Source: Treponema sp. UBA3870 (GTDB lineage: Bacteria > Spirochaetota > Spirochaetia > Treponematales > Treponemataceae). Taken from it: 5,287 nt of DNA. Both the position numbers and the translations under genes were made by a program. The stretch spans positions 1-5,287 of the forward strand of contig DGGQ01000018.1 of the NCBI GenBank assembly GCA_002392275.1. The letters run 5' to 3'. The notes under the pieces are model-generated. The model was not told the origin of the DNA. It searched no databases and saw only the letters and a program-made list of their open reading frames with translations. Shown here piece by piece: positions 1 to 5,287 of the stretch. Within the stretch, counting starts at the first letter, position 1; each line of letters begins with the position of its first letter.

Positions 1-858
1 GAGGCTCTGCAAAATGAAGAGGACTTCAGAAAAGAATTTGAAAAAAATTGTGGAAACAAATATCTGAGTGAAAGCCTTTTCATTCCGTCAATCGAAAAAC
101 AAAAAAAATCTCGCGAGGCATGCAAAAAACTCCTGACAATCAGCGAAGAGCAGTTCAATATGCTTGGACTGGATGCTGGGTATGCAAAAAATCTTCAAAA
201 GGAATTTGAGGATTCAGAAAACGACTTCATCTCGTTTGATGCAGGAAACATTCCGCCATCGCTTTCTGAATCAATTTCGACAGTGCGTCTTGGAAAAATC
301 AATGACAAATTTTATACTGTGCTTGTTCCAAATCTTACCGTGGACGAAAAAGTGTTCAGCTCAATTGCAGAGGGCGACGGCAATGTTTATTTCATCAGCA
401 AACGCTCCGACATAAGCCACTCGCTTGACCAGCTTACAAAAATGGTTCTGATTTTCTTTGGCGCGACATACATTGTCATGTTCATTGTCTTAAAACTTTT
501 CTACACATGGAAGCAGGCTTTCAAAATAATTTCAATTCCACTTTTGATTATACTTTCGTGTTCGGCTGTGTTTGCCGCTATAAAAATAAAGTTTGAATTC
601 TTTTCCGTCACTGGTCTGATTTTGGTTTTTGGTCTTGGTCTGGACTACATAATCTACATGGTGGAGAATGAAAAAAACAAAAAATCTGCGACAAAAAAAT
701 TGGAGCCGCTTGCGACAACACTTTCGTTTGCTACCACACTCATTTCATTTGGCGCACTTGCGTTCAGTTCGTTTACACCGGTGCATTTAATTGGTCTGAG
801 CATTTCCATTGGACTCACAACAGCTTTTGTCTGCTCAAAATGCTACAGCGAAATCTAG
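1..858 (+). CDS. MMPL/RND-type predicted exporter, C-terminal part (5' end outside window)
   Basis: The reading frame is open from base 1 to the TAG at 856-858, giving 285 codons. The first ATG (160) is internal, so the start lies upstream of the window. Residues 1 to about 140 are hydrophilic, as expected for the second extracytoplasmic loop of an RND-fold transporter. Five hydrophobic segments follow at about residues 148-167, 174-194, 201-221, 236-256 and 260-279, matching TM8-TM12 of that fold. The third contains GLGLDYIIY (211-219), the G-x-D-Y signature of MMPL and related exporters. The stretch YFISKRSDIS just before the first helix also resembles the COG4258 'predicted exporter' group. 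Such proteins are inner-membrane, proton-driven exporters, often of lipids or lipid-linked compounds; the substrate here cannot be read. Family members usually have roughly 750-850 residues, so about one third is visible. The C-terminus stops soon after the last helix, which is normal. The gene converges on the glycosyltransferase gene. Confidence 0.85.
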   Translation, partial: EALQNEEDFRKEFEKNCGNKYLSESLFIPSIEKQKKSREACKKLLTISEEQFNMLGLDAGYAKNLQKEFEDSENDFISFDAGNIPPSLSESISTVRLGKINDKFYTVLVPNLTVDEKVFSSIAEGDGNVYFISKRSDISHSLDQLTKMVLIFFGATYIVMFIVLKLFYTWKQAFKIISIPLLIILSCSAVFAAIKIKFEFFSVTGLILVFGLGLDYIIYMVENEKNKKSATKKLEPLATTLSFATTLISFGALAFSSFTPVHLIGLSISIGLTTAFVCSKCYSEI

Positions 859-864
859 GGAACC

Positions 865-1590
865 TTATTTTGTGAACAGAATTATCCCGATGGACCTGAA
901 AAATCCGAGCGAAGCATAAATCTTTACAGTGTCCTTGAACGGATGGAAATGTGTGGCGTGATTTTTTTCGGAGTCGTAGATTGTCTGGATTGGAACCTCG
1001 CAGATTTCCATTTTGTTTTTCAGAGCAAGAACAAGCATCTTGATTTCAAACTCAAAACGGTTTCCCCTGATTGAAAGACATTTTTTCATAAAACCTTTTG
1101 GAAGTCCACGGAGCCCTGTCTGTGTGTCGCGCAAATCACGTTTATAAACTTTCTTTATAATCTTGTTTGTGTTTTTATTTCCGAACACGCTGAGTTTTGG
1201 AATTCCCGGGGAAGTGAAATCTCTGGAGCCAAGAACAAGTTTTTCTGGATTTTCAAAAAGAGCGTCCATGCATTTCAAAATACATTCCGGCGAATGTTGC
1301 CCATCTGAATCAGCAGTGACACAGCCAATCAGGTCGGGGATGTTTTCAATGCAGAACGAAAAAGCGGTCTTCAGTGCGGCACCCTTTCCACGGTTCACAT
1401 CATAGCGAAGAACTGTAACACCGAATTCACTTTCCGCCCTGTCAAAATAGTTTCTGTATGATACCCCGCTTCCGTCATCTACAAGAACAATATTTTTTAT
1501 TCCGCCCGCAGATAGCCGTCCAAGCAAACCGATGAGTCTTTCGTCAGGTTCATAAGATGGAATTATCAGCGGTATAAAATTCTGGTCCAC
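865..1590 (-). CDS. Family 2 glycosyltransferase, DPM1/polyprenyl-phosphate glycosyltransferase-like
   Basis: A complete 241-residue GT-A fold enzyme, expected to move a sugar from a nucleotide donor to an acceptor, plausibly a polyprenyl phosphate, at the cytoplasmic face of the membrane. Visible motifs in order: IPSYEP (10-15) at the first beta strand; VDDGS (37-41) for nucleotide binding; NRGKGAALK (66-74); TADSDGQH (92-99) with the metal-binding DxD at 94-96; DTQTGLRG (155-162); and RFEFE (178-182). The segment NHATHFHPFKD (210-220) matches the SHFrPxrD stretch common near the end of DPM-like enzymes. There is no C-terminal GtrA-like or multi-helix membrane domain, only a mildly hydrophobic tail (about 225-240), so it is the short form. 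The start is GTG at 1590-1588, chosen because a GGAGG lies 10 bases upstream and the first Met codon is only at residue 108. It is last in the four-gene unit, 23 bases after the hydrolase stop. Donor and acceptor cannot be deduced. Confidence 0.88.
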   Translation of the reverse strand: MDQNFIPLIIPSYEPDERLIGLLGRLSAGGIKNIVLVDDGSGVSYRNYFDRAESEFGVTVLRYDVNRGKGAALKTAFSFCIENIPDLIGCVTADSDGQHSPECILKCMDALFENPEKLVLGSRDFTSPGIPKLSVFGNKNTNKIIKKVYKRDLRDTQTGLRGLPKGFMKKCLSIRGNRFEFEIKMLVLALKNKMEICEVPIQTIYDSEKNHATHFHPFKDTVKIYASLGFFRSIGIILFTK

Positions 1591-1600
1591 GAGTCTGAAT

Positions 1601-1605
1601 CCTCC
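1601..1605 (-). promoter_or_regulatory. Shine-Dalgarno site for the GTG-started glycosyltransferase gene
   Basis: Read on the - strand this is GGAGG, followed by a 10-base gap to GTG at 1590-1588. It lies in the 23-base spacer after the hydrolase stop codon. It decides the start: no ATG occurs in this frame near the 5' end, and the conserved first beta strand (IPLIIPSYEP) begins only a few codons after this GTG. Confidence 0.75.
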
Positions 1606-1613
1606 ACAAAAGT

Positions 1614-2555
1614 TTACTCCATCTCCGAGCGGATAAAATCACAAATGGCCTCGTCATATTTTTCCGTGTTGTTTATGCGTATATGGGAATGAACGCCCCT
1701 GTCAAACCAAACAATCTTTTTTGGTGCGGTGCATTTTTCATAAAGACGTTCCGCTTCATGTGGCAATGAAAATTTATCCTCACGGCTGTACAGAAAGAGT
1801 ATCGGCTTTTTGTAATTCTGTATGCGCTGTATTGGTCCATCGTGAAAAGCATCCGCGCCAGAATGTTTTTTTATCAAGGCCATGACAATCTGAGTGGTCG
1901 GAAAAGTCATGTGCCTGTCCTTTACAAGGTGGTTACGGAAAGAATCCCTAAACGTTGTGAACATTCCATCAGCAACAAGCCCCGCCATATAGTCGGGACA
2001 GCCGGAATCAACCATGGCATAGAGAGCGGCCGCGGCTCCCATGCAGATACCATGACACAGGACCGATTTATTCTTTTTCTGGTCGTGAAGAAATCTGCCC
2101 CAGGCCAAAATATCAACATACTCGGTGAATCCGGTGTTGTTGTATTTTCCTTCCGAAAGTCCATGGCAGCGGTTGTCAAGCAGAAGAAGATTGTAGCCCA
2201 TCTTTCTGTATGGCTCCGCAAAATAACATGAATACAGACAGCTCTCACTTCTTCCTGCAATCACAATGGCGGCGCGGTCGCATCCAAAATCAAAATACCA
2301 TGCGGAGAGTTTAAATCCCGCACTGTTTATGGAAACCTCCTCGCGGTGGTCGGAATATTTTTCGCCCCACTTTTCACCTTCGGCAAACATTGTCACCTGC
2401 TCGATGTCCTTTGTGTCGGAACATTTTCTCTGCCACTTCTCGGGCTTTGTTCTTACAAGGAGTATGCGGTAGATTATGAACGGCGGCGCAAAAAGAAAGA
2501 AAAGCAGATTGAGCAAAAGAAAAACGGCAATCGAAATCAAAATTATTTTCAGCAT
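1614..2555 (-). CDS. Membrane-anchored alpha/beta hydrolase with Cys at the nucleophile position
   Basis: A complete 313-residue protein. Residues about 3-33 form one long hydrophobic segment, probably an N-terminal anchor rather than a cleaved signal peptide, because no clear cleavage site follows. The rest reads as a YqkD-like alpha/beta hydrolase: LLLLDNRCHGLSEGKY (123-138) is the D-x-R-x-HG-x-SEG strand and loop; HGICMGAA (168-175) is the nucleophile elbow; LYSREDKFSLP (255-265) carries the likely catalytic acid Asp260; and GVHSHI (287-292), followed by NNTEKY, carries the likely catalytic His289. The elbow is G-x-C-x-G (Cys171, codon at 2045-2043) where most relatives have Ser. Cys is known as nucleophile in some alpha/beta hydrolases, such as dienelactone hydrolase and BAAT acyltransferase, so the protein may still be active. 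The substrate is unknown; an acyl ester or thioester is an inference from the fakAB neighbours. The ATG lies one base after the fakA TGA, with AGGA 7 bases upstream inside fakA, suggesting translational coupling. Confidence 0.85.
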   Translation of the reverse strand: MLKIILISIAVFLLLNLLFFLFAPPFIIYRILLVRTKPEKWQRKCSDTKDIEQVTMFAEGEKWGEKYSDHREEVSINSAGFKLSAWYFDFGCDRAAIVIAGRSESCLYSCYFAEPYRKMGYNLLLLDNRCHGLSEGKYNNTGFTEYVDILAWGRFLHDQKKNKSVLCHGICMGAAAALYAMVDSGCPDYMAGLVADGMFTTFRDSFRNHLVKDRHMTFPTTQIVMALIKKHSGADAFHDGPIQRIQNYKKPILFLYSREDKFSLPHEAERLYEKCTAPKKIVWFDRGVHSHIRINNTEKYDEAICDFIRSEME

Positions 2556-2556
2556 C

Positions 2557-4218
2557 TCAAAGTCCTATCATAAAATGCATAACGTCCTGTCCACCCTGGA
2601 CCACATTTATTTCCACATCGGGCAGAATATCCTCAAGGCATTTTTGAACAAGCTCCGTCATTTTTTCGTCGGCATGTTTTCCGGCTGCAATCATGCATGA
2701 ATATTTTGAATCAAGGTTGGAAATATTTTTTACGGCAGAGGAAAGCGTGGTACATAAATCCGTGGAACTTGCGACAAGACTTCCATTCAAAAAAGCAATG
2801 CAGTCTCCCTTTTCGCAGGAGACATTATTCTGGCTGTACGGCTTTGACGCAAACGTAATCGAAAGCACATCGACACCGGACGCGCCCTTCCTCATAAGAC
2901 TTAAACGCTCGTCAAAATCATCGATGCAGACCTGGCCCATAGCAAGAGCGTAGTAGCCTTCAATCTGGTCCGAACATTCGAGGATGGAAATATTTTTTCT
3001 GCCGGAAATTTCTATGGCCTGTTTTACGGCGAAGAAAATGTTTTTGCTGTTCGGAAGCACGATGATGTTGTCCGCATCAAGCTGGTTGAAAGCATCAACA
3101 AATTCCTGGGAAGAAGTGTTCATTGTGCTGCCGCCGTCAAGAATTATGTCGCATCCAAAACTTTCGTAAAGACCACGGATTCCCTCGCCGTTCACGACAG
3201 CTACAACCGCAATCTTTTTGTGCTTCCTCCCGGCATCAATTTTTTTCATGCGGAACTCGTGCCCGTCTTTCTGAATCTGCATGTTCTCCATCTTGAACGT
3301 CACAAACTCGCCGTAACGCTGGGCAAGCTCCACAACCATGTACGGTTTCATCGTATGGATGTGGACTTTCACCCTGTCGTCCGTGCGGAATGCGACAATT
3401 GAATTTCCAAAAGCCTTCAGATTTTCGATGAACATGTCCAGATTAAAACTCTGGTCATACTGGCTTCCGCCCATCAGCTGCAAAATGAATTCGGTGCAGT
3501 ATCCTTCCTCAAAAACGCTGTCCCTTGTGAATCTGTCCGTATCCAGATTCTGCGCCGGAAGTTTTGCCGATACCGAGAGATTTGAAATATCAAAATCGCT
3601 GTCGCATCCAAGAAGTCCCTCAAGGATTCCACGCAAGATATAAATGTATCCGGCACCACCGCTGTCGAGCACTCCAGACTCCTTGAGAACAGGAAGAAGC
3701 TCCGGCGTTGTCATCAGGACATTTTTCATTTCCGCAATGTAGGCGGAAAGCATTGAGTCAATCGAACCGGAAAAGGACGGAAGATTTTCACGAATGTTTT
3801 CGATTCCAAGTCGGGCTACCGTAAGAACAGTTCCCTCGACAGGATTCACCACCGAGCCGTATGCAGTTTTGTATGCAGCGACAAACGATTCGAACAAATC
3901 CTCAGCACCGGCAGCACTTTTGTTTTTTAGCGAGTCGGCTATGCCTGTAAAAAACTGCGAAAGAATCACACCTGAATTTCCCCTGGCACCAAGGAGCATC
4001 CCCTTTTTGATTCCGCCAAGGTATTCCCCAAGGTTTTCGTTTGAAGGGGTCGTGAGTATTCCGTTCTGCAGGGTCAGACGCAAATTAGTTCCAGTGTCTC
4101 CGTCGGGAACTGGAAAAACATTCATGTCGTTTATTTCGCTCTCATGGTTCCGGATTTTTATAAGCCCGGCCTTAAGCATACGCTCAAAATCTTTTCCGTT
4201 AATTCGGGCAACAGCCAT
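2557..4218 (-). CDS. fakA: DhaL/YloV-type fatty acid kinase catalytic subunit (FakA family), full length
   Basis: A 553-residue protein of the usual FakA/YloV length and domain order. FakA phosphorylates a fatty acid held by FakB to acyl-phosphate, using ATP in the cytoplasm. The N-terminal DhaL (DAK2) domain, about 1-205, has NVFPVPDGDTGTN (33-45) with the metal/nucleotide-binding Asp39 and Asp41, GARGNSGVILSQ (77-88), PVEGT (126-130) and SGVLDSGGAG (181-190). The middle domain, about 230-320, has EEGYCTEF (237-244) and VKVHIHT (283-289). Cys241, His286 and His288 match residues reported to bind zinc in S. aureus FakA, recalled from the literature. The C-terminal DegV-like domain, about 333-553, has VVNGEGIRGLY (341-351), DGGSTMN (361-367), LPNSKN (388-393) and GGQDVMHF (542-549). 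The ATG at 4218 puts INGKDF at the usual N-terminus; AGGCGG (4232-4227) lies 8 bases upstream. It follows degV by 28 bases. The family call is secure; fatty acid as the substrate is inferred from the family and the adjacent FakB-like gene. Confidence 0.92.
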   Translation of the reverse strand: MAVARINGKDFERMLKAGLIKIRNHESEINDMNVFPVPDGDTGTNLRLTLQNGILTTPSNENLGEYLGGIKKGMLLGARGNSGVILSQFFTGIADSLKNKSAAGAEDLFESFVAAYKTAYGSVVNPVEGTVLTVARLGIENIRENLPSFSGSIDSMLSAYIAEMKNVLMTTPELLPVLKESGVLDSGGAGYIYILRGILEGLLGCDSDFDISNLSVSAKLPAQNLDTDRFTRDSVFEEGYCTEFILQLMGGSQYDQSFNLDMFIENLKAFGNSIVAFRTDDRVKVHIHTMKPYMVVELAQRYGEFVTFKMENMQIQKDGHEFRMKKIDAGRKHKKIAVVAVVNGEGIRGLYESFGCDIILDGGSTMNTSSQEFVDAFNQLDADNIIVLPNSKNIFFAVKQAIEISGRKNISILECSDQIEGYYALAMGQVCIDDFDERLSLMRKGASGVDVLSITFASKPYSQNNVSCEKGDCIAFLNGSLVASSTDLCTTLSSAVKNISNLDSKYSCMIAAGKHADEKMTELVQKCLEDILPDVEINVVQGGQDVMHFMIGL

Positions 4219-4246
4219 AATGACATCCGCCTATATAATTCTCATT

Positions 4247-5182
4247 CTACTTGTTTTTTTCAATAAGCTCCTGGAGAAGCTTGCGCTCATCGTCAAGAGT
4301 CTTTGTGATTGGCTTTCCGATGTAGTAAGCGCTCATAAGTCCAGGTCCCATGTTCACGCCACATCCACAGAAAAGCTCCGTCTCGTAGATTGCGCGCGGA
4401 TTCAGTCTGTCCTGAATCATCTGCTTCAAAACCGCAATCTGTTTTTCGCGTCCGGAGTTGCACAGGAGTATGTCCTGGTTTTTCGCATCAACAATGGTGC
4501 TCTCGATGTAGTCCATGATGACCTTGTACGCAAGTTTTTCGCCCTTGATGTTTCCAATAATCGTCGGGAGTCCATTCTCACTAAGCTCGCCAATCGGTTT
4601 TATTCCAATCAGATGACCAAAGAACGCCTTTGAATTTGTGATGCGGCCCTTCTTTGCGACAAAAGACAGATCATCAAGCCAGCCGCCCTGACGGAATGTT
4701 GATTTGTTCTGTACAAGATAGTCGCCAACCTCGTCGATAGATTTTCCATCGGCGCGCATTCTGGATGCCTTCATGCACATCAGTCCGAACGCAGCTCCAT
4801 AACGCAGAGAGTCGATGCATATAATCTTCACGCTTGGATATTTTTCGCTGACAGCCTTTTTTGCCTGGAGAGTAAAATTGTATGAGCCGCTGATTGCAGA
4901 TGAGATTGATATGCTGAGAATGTCGCAGCCATCCTTCGCGTAGTTTTCAAATTTCTCTGTAATCTCCGCGACATTTGCCGGGGAAGTTTTGAAGGAATCG
5001 GGATTCTTTTTCAGCGCGGTCCAGAAACTTTCCTTTTCAACAAGGTCCCATTCAAGTGTCAAATTTTTCTCAGTTCCGTCCGGAAATGTCAGATGGCCAG
5101 GCACAAAGTCGATGTCAAATTCCTTGCGGATGTCCTTGTTCAATTCACAAAACGAATCAGTGATGATAGCAAATTTCTGCAT
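4247..5182 (-). CDS. DegV-family fatty-acid-binding protein (FakB type), first gene of the unit
   Basis: A complete 311-residue DegV-fold protein, close to the usual 280-310. FakB proteins bind one fatty acid in a closed pocket, present it to FakA for phosphorylation and release the acyl-phosphate to acyltransferases. Visible motifs: ITDSFCEL (7-14) at the N-terminus; KTSPANV (65-71), the TSxP loop with Thr66; SISSAISGSYN (92-102), the SSxxSGxY loop that contacts the carboxylate; IDS (123-125); AKKGRI (176-181) with the conserved Arg180; and IKPI (194-197). Near the C-terminus, where many DegV proteins have G-x-H-x-GPG, this one has GVNMGPG (275-281), with Asn277 at the apparent His position, preceded by Cys272-Gly-Cys274. 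The start is ATG at 5182-5180 with AGGAG 8 bases upstream (5195-5191). An out-of-frame ATG at 5189 lies between them and is ignored. Being next to fakA supports the FakB role; the altered loop leaves the ligand open. Confidence 0.88.
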   Translation of the reverse strand: MQKFAIITDSFCELNKDIRKEFDIDFVPGHLTFPDGTEKNLTLEWDLVEKESFWTALKKNPDSFKTSPANVAEITEKFENYAKDGCDILSISISSAISGSYNFTLQAKKAVSEKYPSVKIICIDSLRYGAAFGLMCMKASRMRADGKSIDEVGDYLVQNKSTFRQGGWLDDLSFVAKKGRITNSKAFFGHLIGIKPIGELSENGLPTIIGNIKGEKLAYKVIMDYIESTIVDAKNQDILLCNSGREKQIAVLKQMIQDRLNPRAIYETELFCGCGVNMGPGLMSAYYIGKPITKTLDDERKLLQELIEKNK

Positions 5183-5226
5183 AATCCATTCTCCTAAAAA
5201 TCAAAAATGTATTCAGGCCGACCCAA

Positions 5227-5247
5227 AGACTGAAATTTTTTGAGTCT
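5227..5247. repeat. Imperfect palindrome upstream of degV/fakB
   Basis: Two arms AGACT and AGTCT (5227-5231 and 5243-5247) flank GAAATTTTTTG. One G-G mismatch separates the outer 5-bp stem from an inner AAA/TTT pairing. It lies in the 76-base gap between a possible upstream stop codon and the degV start, about 45 bases before the ATG. It could be an operator half-site pair or a weak terminator of the upstream gene. The short, AT-rich stem and the lack of a clean U-run right after it make either role uncertain. I see no convincing -35/-10 pair in the gap. Confidence 0.25.
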
Positions 5248-5258
5248 GCCAAATGTTT

Positions 5259-5287
5259 TCACTTTCCAAGTTCCCGCTCAAGGCGCT
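5259..5287 (-). CDS. Possible 3' end of an upstream gene
   Basis: On the - strand the frame entering at base 5285 reads RLERELGK and then TGA (5261-5259). This charged, helical ending is typical of a real C-terminus. The codons are Lys/Glu/Arg-rich like those of the neighbouring genes, and the stop leaves a 76-base gap before degV, a usual intergenic size. One other frame (ending in TGA at about 5213-5215) is also open across this edge, so the assignment is tentative. Too little is visible to name a product. If real, the gene is in the same direction as the fakB-fakA unit and could be part of the same transcript. Confidence 0.35.

Noticed and set aside
164..415. A second-frame + strand open frame inside the exporter gene
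   Set aside because: It overlaps the exporter frame in a different phase, has no motif, and the exporter frame is open through the window edge with clear family features.
1842..2231. A + strand open frame (129 codons) antisense to the hydrolase
   Set aside because: The opposite strand encodes a hydrolase with a full set of motifs over the same bases; the antisense translation has none.
4219..4246. AATGA/TCATT inverted repeat spanning the 28-base gap between degV and fakA
   Set aside because: The stem is only 5 bp, AT-rich, with an 18-base loop. It is too weak to call a terminator or a regulatory hairpin.
3794..4633. A long + strand open frame (279 codons) running antisense to the fakA start and the degV end
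   Set aside because: It lies opposite two clearly conserved genes, its translation has no recognisable motif and is rich in Ser/Phe/Arg as expected from an antisense frame, and no good ribosome binding site stands out. It is best read as a shadow.
5196..5258. A sigma-70-type promoter for the degV unit
   Set aside because: TACATT can be read as a poor -10 with only weak -35 candidates (TTCAGT or TTGGCA) at suitable distances. The match is not better than chance in this AT-rich stretch.

Overview
The window looks like ordinary chromosomal DNA of a bacterium with moderate GC content. The proteins read most like those of a Treponema-type spirochaete, with Clostridia-like Firmicutes as the alternative. 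This assignment rests on the general character of the proteins (a Cys-rich DegV variant and a YloV/FakA-type kinase with Lys/Asn/Phe-rich composition). No rRNA or other marker gene is present to confirm it. I saw no tRNA, rRNA, CRISPR array, insertion sequence or phage gene.

Layout. The left end (1-858, + strand) is the C-terminal part of an MMPL/RND-type predicted exporter whose start lies outside the window. Everything from 865 to 5182 is on the - strand and forms a tightly spaced four-gene unit. In order of transcription it contains: a DegV-family fatty-acid-binding protein (FakB type, 5182-4247); a full-length DhaL/YloV-type fatty acid kinase catalytic subunit (FakA type, 4218-2557); a membrane-anchored alpha/beta hydrolase (2555-1614); and a DPM1-like family 2 glycosyltransferase (1590-865). 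The gaps are 28, 1 and 23 bases. The last gene runs head-on into the exporter gene, with only 6 bases between the two stop codons. At the right edge, 5259-5287 may hold the last codons of another - strand gene. The 76 bases between it and degV/fakB hold an imperfect palindrome and the degV ribosome binding site.

How the genes may work together. In established systems FakB carries a fatty acid and FakA phosphorylates it to acyl-phosphate, which feeds phospholipid synthesis. Having the two adjacent and in order makes a fatty acid kinase module the best reading. The hydrolase, with a one-base gap after fakA and an N-terminal membrane helix, could act on membrane lipids or acyl esters. Its nucleophile elbow carries Cys where most relatives carry Ser. 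The glycosyltransferase probably transfers a sugar to a lipid carrier or other acceptor at the inner face of the membrane. The lipid theme joining these genes is inference from co-transcription.

I found no clearly new multi-gene system. The points most worth checking are the Ser-to-Cys change in the hydrolase, the apparent His-to-Asn change and CxC motif in the FakB-like protein, and the conservation of the four-gene order.
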